64,000 bases of DNA from Brevundimonas vesicularis (lineage in GTDB: Bacteria > Pseudomonadota > Alphaproteobacteria > Caulobacterales > Caulobacteraceae). The stretch covers positions 992,001-1,056,000 of the forward strand of contig NZ_CP114278.1 in NCBI RefSeq assembly GCF_027105095.1. Direction: 5' to 3'. The notes beneath the pieces were generated by a model. It saw only the letters and a program-made list of their open reading frames with translations, was not told the DNA's origin and did no database searches. The position numbers were made by a program, and so were the translations under genes. Shown here one piece after another: positions 1-7,309 of the stretch; the stretch's first letter is position 1, and the number at the start of each line of letters is the position of its first letter.

Positions 1-1
1 G

Positions 2-187
2 ACCCCGAACCAGGACAATCCGCTGATGGACGTCGTGGACGAGCGCGGCGAGGTCATTCTGGGCGCCGACGTGTGGGAGCACGCCTACTATCTGAAATAC
101 CAGAACCGCCGCGCCGACTATCTGAAGTCGTTCTGGACGGTGGTGAACTGGAATAAGGTCAACGAACTCTACGCCGCCGCCAAATAG
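2..187 (+). CDS. sodB: Superoxide dismutase (Fe/Mn type), C-terminal fragment
   Basis: This is the last 61 codons of an iron/manganese superoxide dismutase whose start lies left of the window. The enzyme converts superoxide to hydrogen peroxide and oxygen. The reading frame contains the family signature DVWEHAYY, whose Asp and His are metal ligands, followed by the usual C-terminal helix ([16 protein letters not shown]). It ends in TAG at 185-187 and is followed by a clear terminator. Metal preference cannot be read from this fragment; sodB is the usual name for the alphaproteobacterial iron form. Confidence 0.93.
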   Translation, partial: TPNQDNPLMDVVDERGEVILGADVWEHAYYLKYQNRRADYLKSFWTVVNWNKVNELYAAAK

Positions 188-220
188 GGCCGGTTCAGCC
201 CAGAGATCGAGAGATGACGA

Positions 221-249
221 CGCCCGCCGGAACCTCCGGCGGGCGTTTT
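221..249 (+). terminator. Rho-independent terminator after sodB
   Basis: A GC-rich hairpin (CGCCCGCCGG pairing with CCGGCGGGCG, short AACCT loop) is followed directly by TTTT at 246-249. It lies 34 bases after the sodB stop and insulates sodB from the lipoprotein gene at 282. Confidence 0.85.
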
Positions 250-281
250 CGATTGCGTCATCGCAAACGGAGATCGAAGCG

Positions 282-1220
282 ATGCGGATGATGATGACGG
301 GGGCAGCTTTCGCGGCTCTGATGCTGGCGGCCTGTAACCCCAACGCGAACCCGCAGAAGCCCGGCGATTCCGCGCCGCCGAACCCTACCCAGACCGTCGC
401 CGCGCCGGCCGAGAAGCCGGTCTATCGCTTCAAGATCGGCGCGCTGGACGCCATCGCCCTGTTCGACGGCGAGAACCCGGTCAAGAACGACAACCAGACC
501 TTCGGTGTCGGCCTGACGCCGCAGGCGGTCGCCGCGCCGCTCACCGCCGCCGGACAGCCGGCCGATCCGATCATGCTGGAAATCCATCCGCTGCTGCTCA
601 GGAACGGCGTCCGCACGATGCTGTTCGACACGGGCCTGGGCGAGGGCAAGGGCCAGTTGATGGACAGCCTGCAAAAGGCGGGCGTCGACCCGGCCTCGAT
701 CACCGACGTGCTAATCTCGCACGGCCACCCGGACCATGTCGGCGGCCTGATCCGAAATGGCGGCCTAGCCTTCCCCAATGCGGCGGTCCGGATGTCGCAG
801 GCGGAATGGGCGTCCATCCGCGCCAATCCCGAGCTGGCCGATCTGGTGCGGATCATCACGCCCAAGGTCCAGGCTTTCGAGCCAGGCGGCGAGGTCGCGC
901 CGGGCGTCCAGTCCCAGGACACGGCCGGCCATACGCCGGGGCACGTCGCCTATCTGATCGCCAACGGCCAGAACCAGCTGCTCTACACCGGCGACCTGAT
1001 GCATCACTGGATTCTGTCGGTCGAACATCCAGACTGGAAGATCGGCTATGACGACGATCAGGCGGCAGGCCTGAAGGCGCGGCTGGACGAGGTGACGGCG
1101 CTGCGCAACTCCGGCGCCCACATCTACGCCTATCACTTCCCGTTCCCGGGCCTGGGCAAGGTCGCGACCCGCGAAGGCCGCGCCATGTTCATTTCGGAAG
1201 CGCAGTCTGCGAAGGACTAG
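282..1220 (+). CDS. MBL-fold metallo-hydrolase, predicted lipoprotein
   Basis: 312 aa. The N-terminus is a lipoprotein signal peptide with lipobox LAAC (Cys18), so the protein is probably membrane-anchored in the periplasm. The metallo-beta-lactamase-fold metal site is visible: H147-G-H149-P-D151-H152, then H217, D238 in TGD, and a late His near 285. This arrangement is shared by AHL-lactonase-like and other di-zinc hydrolases, so it hydrolyses some ester, lactone or similar bond; the substrate cannot be told. Several ATGs cluster at 282-294; the first has a GGAG-like sequence about 12 bases upstream. It sits alone between the sodB terminator and a convergent small gene whose stop overlaps its own. 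Confidence 0.85.
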   Translation: MRMMMTGAAFAALMLAACNPNANPQKPGDSAPPNPTQTVAAPAEKPVYRFKIGALDAIALFDGENPVKNDNQTFGVGLTPQAVAAPLTAAGQPADPIMLEIHPLLLRNGVRTMLFDTGLGEGKGQLMDSLQKAGVDPASITDVLISHGHPDHVGGLIRNGGLAFPNAAVRMSQAEWASIRANPELADLVRIITPKVQAFEPGGEVAPGVQSQDTAGHTPGHVAYLIANGQNQLLYTGDLMHHWILSVEHPDWKIGYDDDQAAGLKARLDEVTALRNSGAHIYAYHFPFPGLGKVATREGRAMFISEAQSAKD

Positions 1221-1438
1221 ATGCGAAAATCCACGCCGTGCCGGGTGCGCGCGTTCATGCGCTCGGCATGGTGCTGGCGGACCATGCGGCGCCGGCGCAG
1301 CATCTCGTGGATGCCGTCGGCGAGATCGAGGAGTTGGTGGTCGCTCAAAGGCTCGACCAGATCGACCAGCTGCTTCTTGAGTGTTTCCATGGCCTTGTCG
1401 GACAGGCCGGTCTGAAAGCTGTTGGGTTCGGGCTGCAT
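1217..1438 (-). CDS. Small conserved hypothetical protein (73 aa)
   Basis: Not recognised as a named family. The start at 1438 is chosen because the minus strand carries an excellent Shine-Dalgarno (AAGGAGGAGT) a few bases upstream; a start at 1459 would bury it. The product is mostly helical and charged, with a Leu-rich centre (LVDLVEPLSDHQLLDLADGIHEML) and a basic tail rich in Arg and His. There is no signal peptide or membrane segment. It converges on the MBL-fold gene with overlapping stop codons. The strong ribosome site makes it a credible gene, but its function is unknown. Confidence 0.6.
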   Translation of the reverse strand: MQPEPNSFQTGLSDKAMETLKKQLVDLVEPLSDHQLLDLADGIHEMLRRRRMVRQHHAERMNARTRHGVDFRI

Positions 1439-1688
1439 TCCACTCCTCCTTGTCCTCATGCGTGGTTTGGTTGCATCGAAGGAAGGGTGGGGCGACGGGA
1501 TCGTTCCATGCCATCGTGCTTAACGGCCCGCCGTGCTTGACTCCGCCGCCCTCGCTGGCCATAAGCGCCGCCTTCCACGGGTCCGCTTCGGCGGGGCCGG
1601 GATGAATGACGGAAGATGCGTGGACCGCCGTTGAGATCGCATTCCCAATCCAGGGGATGCCGGGCCGTATCGTCGAAAAGAGAATAGA

Positions 1689-2306
1689 ATGTCCAAGCGC
1701 CACAGCGCCAAGTACAAGATCGACCGGGCCATGGGTGAGAACCTGTGGGGCCGCGCCAAGTCGCCGGTCAACAAGCGCTCTTACGGTCCCGGCCAGCACG
1801 GCCAGCGTCGCAAGTCCAAGGTTTCGGACTTCGGTCTGCAACTGAAGGCCAAGCAGAAGCTGAAGGGCTACTACGGCAACATCACCGAGAAGCAGTTCGC
1901 CAAGACCTATGACGAGGCTGCGCGTCGCAAGGGCAACACCTCGGAAAACCTGATCGGTCTGCTGGAATCGCGCCTGGACGCCGTCGTCTACCGCGCCAAG
2001 TTCGTCCCGACCGTCTGGGCCGCCCGCCAGTTCGTCAGCCACGGCCACGTCCTGGTCAACGGAAAGAAGGTCGACATCGCCTCCTATCGCGTGAAGCCGG
2101 AAGACGTCGTCACCGTGAAGGAAAAGTCGCGCAACATGGCTCTGGTGCTCGAAGCCCAGCAGTCGTCGGAACGCGACGTGCCTGATTACCTGGAACTGTC
2201 GGACCGCTCGTTCTCGGTTCGCTACGTCCGCGTGCCTGAACTGTCGGACGTGCCGTACGCCGTGAAGATGGAACCGAACCTGGTCGTCGAATACTACGCT
2301 TCGTAA
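1689..2306 (+). CDS. rpsD: 30S ribosomal protein S4
   Basis: 205 aa, the normal length. S4 binds 16S rRNA early in assembly of the small subunit and helps decoding accuracy. The protein starts [21 protein letters not shown] as in alphaproteobacterial S4, and the S4 RNA-binding domain occupies roughly residues 95-160 ([16 protein letters not shown], then [23 protein letters not shown]). It stands alone, away from the alpha operon, as is usual in this class. A purine-rich stretch (AAAAGAGAATAGA) just before the ATG serves as ribosome site. Codon use is strongly biased, as expected for high expression. Confidence 0.98.
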   Translation: MSKRHSAKYKIDRAMGENLWGRAKSPVNKRSYGPGQHGQRRKSKVSDFGLQLKAKQKLKGYYGNITEKQFAKTYDEAARRKGNTSENLIGLLESRLDAVVYRAKFVPTVWAARQFVSHGHVLVNGKKVDIASYRVKPEDVVTVKEKSRNMALVLEAQQSSERDVPDYLELSDRSFSVRYVRVPELSDVPYAVKMEPNLVVEYYAS

Positions 2307-2374
2307 GCGGAGTTTTCTTCAGAGCGGCTATCGGCCTTCGGCCTACTTGAGCCGCTTCTGGATTTGAGTTTGGA

Positions 2375-2408
2375 GGGCCTCGGATTCGTCCGGGGCCTTT
2401 CGTTTTTT
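2375..2408 (+). terminator. Rho-independent terminator after rpsD
   Basis: A nine-pair stem (GGCCTCGGA with TCCGGGGCC, one G-U pair, ATTCG-type loop) is followed by TTTCG and then TTTTTT. A second hairpin (AGCGGCT...AGCCGCT with an inner GGCCTTCGGCC) lies just upstream at about 2322-2356 and may assist. Confidence 0.85.
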
Positions 2409-2480
2409 ATCCTGTTCCCTCCAAGGGCGAACAGGCGCATTCTCGGCCGGTTCAGGCTTTGAGGCAGGGGAGGTCGTCAG

Positions 2481-2861
2481 TTGCGCGACTCCATCATGAA
2501 ACGCTTGGCTTTGATCGCCGCCGCATCGGCGGGCCTGGCCGCCTGCGCCAGCCGCGGCGAGCCCACCGTCTCCACCGCGGGAATGCCCGGCGCGCTGGAG
2601 CCGATCCACGCCGCCGCCTTCACCAAGGACCAGGCCGTCTTCTGGGTCAGTTCGAACGGCTGCACAGCCAAGGAAGACCTGATCCCGATCGTCAGCCTGC
2701 AGGGCGGCAGCGCCGTCATCACTCTGCGCCGCATCGACGAGGACAAGTGCAAGCAGGACCTGGTCCAGGGCGTCGAGCTGAAGTGGTCGTTCGAGGAACT
2801 GGGCCTGACGCCCGGCTCGCCCGTCAGCGTCAACAACCCCTATCAAATGCCCCGCTCCTGA
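2481..2861 (+). CDS. Small predicted lipoprotein, paralogue of the gene at 4299
   Basis: 126 aa. A TTG start at 2481 is favoured because GGGGAGG lies seven bases upstream; an ATG at 2496 (MKRLAL) is the alternative. The signal peptide ends in lipobox LAAC. The mature part contains SSNGCTAKEDL, ITLRRIDEDKC and GVELKWSFEELGL, which align with DSNGCTQASDF, ITLRRTKQDLC and GVELRWTYADLGL in the lipoprotein at 4299-4709, so the two are paralogues with two conserved cysteines, perhaps a disulfide. Function is unknown. It lies after the rpsD terminator and converges on the OYE gene. Confidence 0.75.
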   Translation: MRDSIMKRLALIAAASAGLAACASRGEPTVSTAGMPGALEPIHAAAFTKDQAVFWVSSNGCTAKEDLIPIVSLQGGSAVITLRRIDEDKCKQDLVQGVELKWSFEELGLTPGSPVSVNNPYQMPRS

Positions 2862-2912
2862 AAACGCCGGCCTCCTGTCCGCTGACGGACGCCGCCTGAT
2901 TGATCGGTAGGG

Positions 2913-4016
2913 TCAGTGGGCCTTGCCGTACCCCGGCCAATGCGCCTTTCCGGCCCGCTCGTATTGCGGCGGCAGGCCTTCATCCTCGCCCAGGGCGACG
3001 GCCGCATGGTGCGCCCAGTGCGGATCGTCCAGCGCGGCGCGGGCGATGGCGATGAAGTCGGCCTGACCCGAACGGACAATCTCTTCGGCCTGCTCAGGAT
3101 CGAAGATCATGCCGACAGCCATCACATTGGCCTGCGGCGTCGCCGCCTTCACGGCCTGGGCGAACCGCAGCTGATAGCCCGGTTCGCCGCCCGGAATCTT
3201 CGCCTGCGCGACGTTCCCGCCCGACGTCAGGTGCAGATAGTCATAGCCCATGTCGTGCAGCGCCTGACCAAGGGCCGTCACCTCGTCCAGGGCGATGCCA
3301 CCCTCGACCCAGTCCGAGCCGTTGAAGCGTACGCCAAGCGCCTTGGTCCGGGGCCAGGCGTCGCGCAGGGCCTGGGCGACCCGCAGCGGGAAGCGCGCCC
3401 GGTTCTCGTACGATCCGCCGAAGTCGTCGGTGCGGTGGTTGGACACCGGCGACAGAAACTGGGTCAGCAGATAGCCGTGGGCGGCGTGCAGTTCGACCAG
3501 ATCGAACCCGGCCCGGTCCGCCCGCCTCGCGGCGTCCTCGAAGGCGGCGACGACGCGGTCCATGTCGGTCGGGGTCATGGCGGTTGGCGTGTGCCAGTCA
3601 TCCTTGAACGGTTCGGCCGAGGCGCTGAAGGTTTCCCACGCGCCGTCTTCAGCCTTCAGGGCGCCGCCGCCCTTCCACGGGGCGCTGGTCGAGGCCTTGC
3701 GTCCGGCATGGGCTAGCTGGATGCCGATCGGGGTGTCGCTGTAGGTGCGGATGTCGCGGATGATCCGGGCGAAGGCCTCTTCCTGGACGTCGTTCCATAG
3801 GCCGGTGTCGTCCGGCGTGATCCGTCCCGCCGCCTCGACCCCCGTCGCCTCGACGATGACCAGTCCCGCGCCGGAGATCGCCAGTCGTCCCAGATGCTGC
3901 ACGTGCCAGGGCTGGGGCACGCCGTCGATGGCCGAATACTGGCACATCGGCGCGATGGCGACCCGGTTCTTCAGTGTCAGGGGGCCGACGGCGCGGGGCG
4001 AGAACAGCTGGCTCAT
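2913..4016 (-). CDS. NADH:flavin oxidoreductase, Old Yellow Enzyme family (YqjM-like)
   Basis: 367 aa from ATG 4016 (MSQLFSPRAVGPLTLKNR). This FMN-dependent enzyme reduces activated C=C bonds of enones or other electrophiles with NAD(P)H. Visible family features include CQYSAIDG near the N-terminus, the QLAHAGRKAS segment, and the HAAHGYLLTQFLSPVSNHRTD active-site block, followed by GGSYENR. This pattern is that of the YqjM/xenobiotic-reductase branch. An in-frame extension to 4103 lacks family similarity and was not used. It is monocistronic and lies between two paralogous lipoprotein genes on the other strand; the physiological substrate cannot be inferred. Confidence 0.93.
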   Translation of the reverse strand: MSQLFSPRAVGPLTLKNRVAIAPMCQYSAIDGVPQPWHVQHLGRLAISGAGLVIVEATGVEAAGRITPDDTGLWNDVQEEAFARIIRDIRTYSDTPIGIQLAHAGRKASTSAPWKGGGALKAEDGAWETFSASAEPFKDDWHTPTAMTPTDMDRVVAAFEDAARRADRAGFDLVELHAAHGYLLTQFLSPVSNHRTDDFGGSYENRARFPLRVAQALRDAWPRTKALGVRFNGSDWVEGGIALDEVTALGQALHDMGYDYLHLTSGGNVAQAKIPGGEPGYQLRFAQAVKAATPQANVMAVGMIFDPEQAEEIVRSGQADFIAIARAALDDPHWAHHAAVALGEDEGLPPQYERAGKAHWPGYGKAH

Positions 4017-4182
4017 GATAGGCGATCCGTGGGGCAGGAGAGGGGGGACTGTAGCTATGGCGGTTGCGGTCACGTTCAACCCCGATCCTTTCCGATTGTT
4101 CACCCAGCTTTCCGATTATTCACGTGTGCACGCCCGGCCCACGCGGCACAAAAGGGTCAAGCTTCAACTGGGGAACACACCA

Positions 4183-4299
4183 ATGCTTCGTCTCGCTCTC
4201 GCCATCGCCATCGCCGCACCGCTGCTGTCGGGCTGCATCATCGTCTCGACCGAAAAGCCGACCACGCGCGTCATCACCGCGCCGGCCTCGGGTCAGTGA
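4183..4299 (+). CDS. Very small predicted lipoprotein (38 aa)
   Basis: ATG at 4183 opens a 38-residue reading frame that is almost entirely a lipoprotein signal peptide: MLRLALAIAIAAPLLSGC, with lipobox LSGC, then a 20-residue Thr/Pro-rich tail. A GGGG-containing ribosome site precedes it. Its stop (TGA 4297-4299) overlaps the ATG of the next lipoprotein gene at 4299, so the two are translationally coupled. It could be a real entericidin-like micro-lipoprotein or act as a leader for its neighbour. Confidence 0.55.
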   Translation: MLRLALAIAIAAPLLSGCIIVSTEKPTTRVITAPASGQ

Positions 4300-4709
4300 T
4301 GCGCCGTCTGGTCAAGGGCCCGATGATCAAGGGCCAGATGATCAAGGGTCTGGCGGTCGCGGCCCTGGTCGCGCCGCTGCTATCGGCCTGCCTCATCTAT
4401 GACAGCGACGCGGGAGAAAACGTCTCGGTGAACCTGCGCCGCGACGACGCCCCACCGGCCGAGGCCATCCGCGAAGCCCGGTTCGCCGACGGCGCCCTGG
4501 TCGCGCGCGTCGATTCGAACGGCTGCACCCAGGCGTCGGATTTCGAGGTGTCGGTATCGGACGGCTCGCCGGCCGAGATCACGCTTCGCCGCACGAAACA
4601 GGACCTGTGCAAGGCCCTGGTCACGGACGGCGTCGAGCTGCGCTGGACCTATGCCGACCTGGGCCTGGAGCCCGGCACGGCGGCCCGCATCCTCAATGCG
4701 CTGAAGTAG
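4299..4709 (+). CDS. Small predicted lipoprotein, paralogue of the gene at 2481
   Basis: 136 aa. ATG 4299 overlaps the stop of the upstream micro-lipoprotein (TGATG). The N-terminal region contains a short tandem repeat (VKGPM-IKGQM-IKG), then a hydrophobic segment with lipobox LSAC. Residues after the Cys include DSNGCTQASDF, ITLRRTKQDLC and GVELRWTYADLGLEPG, matching the lipoprotein at 2481-2861. Later Met codons within the repeat are possible alternative starts. Function unknown; it probably acts in the periplasm or at a membrane face. It overlaps convergently with the thioesterase gene by 17 bases. Confidence 0.72.
   Translation: MRRLVKGPMIKGQMIKGLAVAALVAPLLSACLIYDSDAGENVSVNLRRDDAPPAEAIREARFADGALVARVDSNGCTQASDFEVSVSDGSPAEITLRRTKQDLCKALVTDGVELRWTYADLGLEPGTAARILNALK
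4310..4354 (+). repeat. 15-bp tandem repeat in a lipoprotein signal sequence
   Basis: Three imperfect 15-base units (GGTCAAGGGCCCGAT, GATCAAGGGCCAGAT, GATCAAGGGTCTGGC). Each encodes a five-residue unit of the type (V/I)KG(P/Q)M, lengthening the positively charged front of the signal peptide. Slippage here would add or remove five residues in frame. Confidence 0.75.
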
Positions 4710-5133
4710 GCGTCTCGAACACGACCAGCATGTCTGGCGGAATGCGCTGCGGTCTCAGGGTCGCAGCGTCCACCAGCACCCATTCGGTGACGCCCTGGGC
4801 GCAGACGCGGCCCTGGGCGTCCTCGATCCGGACATAGCGGGTGAAGCGCGGTCCCTGCGGATCTCCGACCCAGGTGCGGGCGACCACGCCCTCTGCGCCC
4901 GGCTCGATGCCGCGCAGATAGTCGATCTCATGCCGGGTCGCGACCCACGACCATTTCGCCCGCGTCGCCTCATCGAAGCGCGCATTCCAGTGGGCCGTGC
5001 CCGCATCCTGCAGCCAGCCGACATAGACGACGTTGTTGACGTGGCCGTTGGCGTCGATGTGCTCGGGCCGCACGTCCAGCGGCACGACGAAGACCTCGCG
5101 GTCCTCGCGCGGCGTGAGGGTCTTCCTAGCCAT
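4693..5133 (-). CDS. Acyl-CoA thioesterase, hotdog fold (4HBT/YbgC-FadM type)
   Basis: 146 aa. It likely hydrolyses an acyl-CoA thioester in the cytoplasm. The family pattern is seen in VRPEHIDANGHVNNVVYVGWLQDAG, where the Asp before GHVNN is replaced by Asn in a DxNGHVNN arrangement close to the 4HBT active-site motif, and in the central strand ATRHEIDYLRGIEPGAEGVVARTWV. The ATG overlaps the stop codon of the glutaredoxin gene at 5133, so it is the last gene of a four-gene minus-strand run (BolA, AKR-like, glutaredoxin, thioesterase). The acyl substrate is unknown. Confidence 0.85.
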   Translation of the reverse strand: MARKTLTPREDREVFVVPLDVRPEHIDANGHVNNVVYVGWLQDAGTAHWNARFDEATRAKWSWVATRHEIDYLRGIEPGAEGVVARTWVGDPQGPRFTRYVRIEDAQGRVCAQGVTEWVLVDAATLRPQRIPPDMLVVFETPTSAH

Positions 5134-5486
5134 CAGGCCTCGCCGAGCGGCACGCCCTTCTCGACCATCAGGGCCTGAAGTTCGCCGGCCTGGAACATCT
5201 CGCGGATGATGTCCGATCCGCCCACGAACTCGCCCTTCACATAGAGCTGCGGAATGGTGGGCCAGTCGGTGAAGCTCTTGATGCCTTCGCGCAGGGCTTC
5301 GTCCTGCAGCACGTCCACGCCCACGAAACCGGCGCCGACATGATCCAGGATCTGCACCGCCAGGGAGGAGAAGCCGCAGCGCGGCTGGTCCGGCGTGCCC
5401 TTCATGAACAGAACCACGTCGTTCTGGGCGACGGTTTCGCCGATGAAGGCGTGGACGGGATCGGCGGCTTCGGCGGTGTCGGTCAC
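5133..5486 (-). CDS. grxD: Monothiol glutaredoxin, CGFS type (Grx4 family)
   Basis: 117 aa. CGFS glutaredoxins carry or relay [2Fe-2S] clusters and partner with BolA proteins. The active motif is C37-G-F-S, preceded by VLFMKGTPDQPR, and followed by the glutathione-binding WPTIPQLYVKGEFVGGSDI block; all are typical. A BolA gene lies about 1 kb upstream on the same strand, with one degenerate reductase-like gene between them, which supports the iron-sulfur role. Its stop overlaps the next start. There is a 91-base gap to the preceding gene, so it may also have its own promoter. Confidence 0.95.
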   Translation of the reverse strand: MTDTAEAADPVHAFIGETVAQNDVVLFMKGTPDQPRCGFSSLAVQILDHVGAGFVGVDVLQDEALREGIKSFTDWPTIPQLYVKGEFVGGSDIIREMFQAGELQALMVEKGVPLGEA

Positions 5487-5577
5487 GGATAAGGGCCTTT
5501 CGTGAAGCCCGTCAGCTAGGGAGCCGAACGGGCGCGGTCAAGGCGTCCGCGACGTTCTGCACAGCCGCTGGGGCTGG

Positions 5578-6480
5578 TCAGGCCGCCTGATTGGCCACGA
5601 CGCGCGCCATCTCGATCTGCGCGGCTAGGCCCGGCGGCATGTCCCGCTCGGGCGCGGCGGCCAATGTCGCCAACCGATCGGTGTCGGTCGGATTGACGAT
5701 CACGCTGGATACCGACGGGTCGGTCAGCACGTAGGACAGACAGATCGCCTCGGCCGTCCAGTTATGGGTGCGATAAAGGAACCCGAAGGCGTCCTTCTTG
5801 GGCGTATCGACGGGACGCTTGTCCTTGCCGAAGCCGAACAGCCCCTTTTTGAAGATCGGCGCATCGGGCGCTCGCGCGCGCCGGTCGGCGTAGAAATCGT
5901 AGGCGAAGACCGCCATGTCCTGCTCGCGCGCCGAGCGGATGCGGTTTCGGATCTTCCAGTCGGCGTTGATGTCGAACGGCGTCAGCAGAGCGTCGAACGC
6001 GCCCGTCGACACATAGGCGTCCATCACGTCGCCGCCGCCGGCGATGCCCAAAAGCTTGATCCGTCCGGTGGCGCGCATGGCCTTCAGCGCGCTGAGAGAC
6101 GATTGCGCCAGTTCGGTCTCGCCCGGCTCGTGCAGCACCGCCACGTCGATCCACCCCAGGCCCGAGAAGTGCAGCACCCGGTCGATGGCCGCCGTCATGC
6201 CTTGTGCCGAGAAGTCACGCTGCTGGTCGCGACCGTCGCCGGCGCCCAGGGTCAGGCTGACATAGACCAGCTTGCGATCCACATGCGACAGGGCCTCGCC
6301 CAGCACTTCGGCCGCCACCGGGTCGGCGGTCTCCAGCCGATAGCTGTTCACCCCGGCTTCCAGCGCCGAATACAGCAGGTCCAGCCCGGCCTCGCGCCCG
6401 CGCTTCAGCACGTCGGCGCCGAAACTCAGCGTCAGGTTGGAGATGGCGGCGCCGGAGACGCCGAAGGGGCGATAGCGCAT
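5578..6480 (-). CDS. Aldo/keto-reductase-like protein, probably non-catalytic
   Basis: 300 aa from ATG 6480, with AAGGAGG upstream on the minus strand. The overall layout is that of an aldo/keto reductase TIM barrel: MRYRPFGVSGAAISNLTLSFG at the start, IDVAVLHEPG, a helix ending SALKAMRATGRIKLLGI, and a C-terminal SSVIVNPTDTDRL. The catalytic tetrad is damaged, however. Where the family has D-T-A-x-x-Y-G this protein has LETADPVAA, with no Tyr, and the strand that normally carries Lys (ATKxG) reads VSLTLGAG. It starts five bases after BolA and precedes the CGFS glutaredoxin. A binding or regulatory role is possible; true enzymatic activity looks unlikely. Confidence 0.75.
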   Translation of the reverse strand: MRYRPFGVSGAAISNLTLSFGADVLKRGREAGLDLLYSALEAGVNSYRLETADPVAAEVLGEALSHVDRKLVYVSLTLGAGDGRDQQRDFSAQGMTAAIDRVLHFSGLGWIDVAVLHEPGETELAQSSLSALKAMRATGRIKLLGIAGGGDVMDAYVSTGAFDALLTPFDINADWKIRNRIRSAREQDMAVFAYDFYADRRARAPDAPIFKKGLFGFGKDKRPVDTPKKDAFGFLYRTHNWTAEAICLSYVLTDPSVSSVIVNPTDTDRLATLAAAPERDMPPGLAAQIEMARVVANQAA

Positions 6481-6485
6481 GGCCT

Positions 6486-6728
6486 TCAGCCCTCCTTGGC
6501 CGGCGCGGAGGTCTCGAGCGCCAGGGCGTGCAGTTCGCCGCCCATCTGACCCTTCAGCGCGGCATAGACCATCTGGTGTTGACGCACGCGCGGCAGGCCG
6601 GCGAAGGCGCTCGACACGATCCGCGCGCGATAGTGGTCGCCGTCGCCCGCCAGATCCTCGATCTCGATCTCGGCGTCGGCGAAGGCTTCGACCAGATGCT
6701 GGCGCAGCGTTTCCACGGACATGGGCAT
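6486..6728 (-). CDS. BolA family protein
   Basis: 80 aa from ATG 6728; a GTG at 6735-6737 and an ATG at 6722 are alternative starts. BolA-type proteins bind CGFS glutaredoxins through a shared [2Fe-2S] cluster and affect iron homeostasis and envelope stress. The class II KH-like fold is recognisable from the C-terminal signature RVRQHQMVYAALKGQMGGELHALAL, with the conserved His. It leads a tightly packed minus-strand group with an AKR-like gene, glutaredoxin and thioesterase. The order BolA then Grx is a common alphaproteobacterial association. Confidence 0.92.
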   Translation of the reverse strand: MPMSVETLRQHLVEAFADAEIEIEDLAGDGDHYRARIVSSAFAGLPRVRQHQMVYAALKGQMGGELHALALETSAPAKEG

Positions 6729-6784
6729 GGCGGGCACTCACACTTCGTTGGACGCCAGTTTGCCCGATAATCCTTAATGCCGAC

Positions 6785-7309
6785 CTACGGCGCGCGGCCG
6801 GGTCGTTCGAACAACTGCACCGGATGATCCTTGTAGGTCGTCGTCGCATAGGGACGAAAACCGACCCGCGCCGCCAGCTTCAGCGAGGCCAGATTGTCTG
6901 GCGAGATCATGCAGACGGTTCGCCCCTCCAGTCTCCGGTCGGTCCAGGCAAGCGCCGCCGTCAGGGCCTCGGCCGCATAGCCCCGCCCCTGAAACTCCGG
7001 CGCCACGCCCCAGCCCAGCTCCGGCGCATCGAACGGCGGCTCCAGCTCGCGGCGATAGTCGAACACCCCGACGCTGCCCAGATAGGCGCCGCCGTGCCGC
7101 AGCCGGACCGTCCAGTTGCCATGGCCCATCGCCGCCCAGTGGCCGAGATCGCGCAGCAGCCGGAACCAGACCTCTTCGCGCCCCAGCGCCCGGCCCATGA
7201 TGTGGCGGGTGAAATCCTCATCGGACCACAGCGTCAGCAGATCGTCGAAATCCTGTGTCGAGACGGGGCTCATCACCAGTCGCTCGGTCGTCAGAATTCT
7301 GTCGGTCAC
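6785..7309 (-). CDS. GNAT family N-acetyltransferase (RimJ/RimL-like)
   Basis: 174 aa. It is predicted to transfer an acetyl group from acetyl-CoA to an amine. The start (ILTTERLVMSPVSTQDFDDLLTLW) is typical of the Acetyltransf_3/RimL branch. The acetyl-CoA loop follows GWGVAPEFQGRGYAAEAL, matching the Q/RxxGxG/A motif. The end (SLKLAARVGFRPYATTTYKDHPVQLFER) resembles this branch too. The start codon overlaps the radC stop (7306-7309), so it is probably co-transcribed and coupled. The substrate, protein or small molecule, is unknown. Confidence 0.88.
   Translation of the reverse strand: MTDRILTTERLVMSPVSTQDFDDLLTLWSDEDFTRHIMGRALGREEVWFRLLRDLGHWAAMGHGNWTVRLRHGGAYLGSVGVFDYRRELEPPFDAPELGWGVAPEFQGRGYAAEALTAALAWTDRRLEGRTVCMISPDNLASLKLAARVGFRPYATTTYKDHPVQLFERPGRAP

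Noticed and set aside
765..2048. 427-codon minus-strand frame
   Set aside because: It crosses the MBL-fold gene, the small minus-strand gene in another frame and rpsD; composition is that of a shadow.
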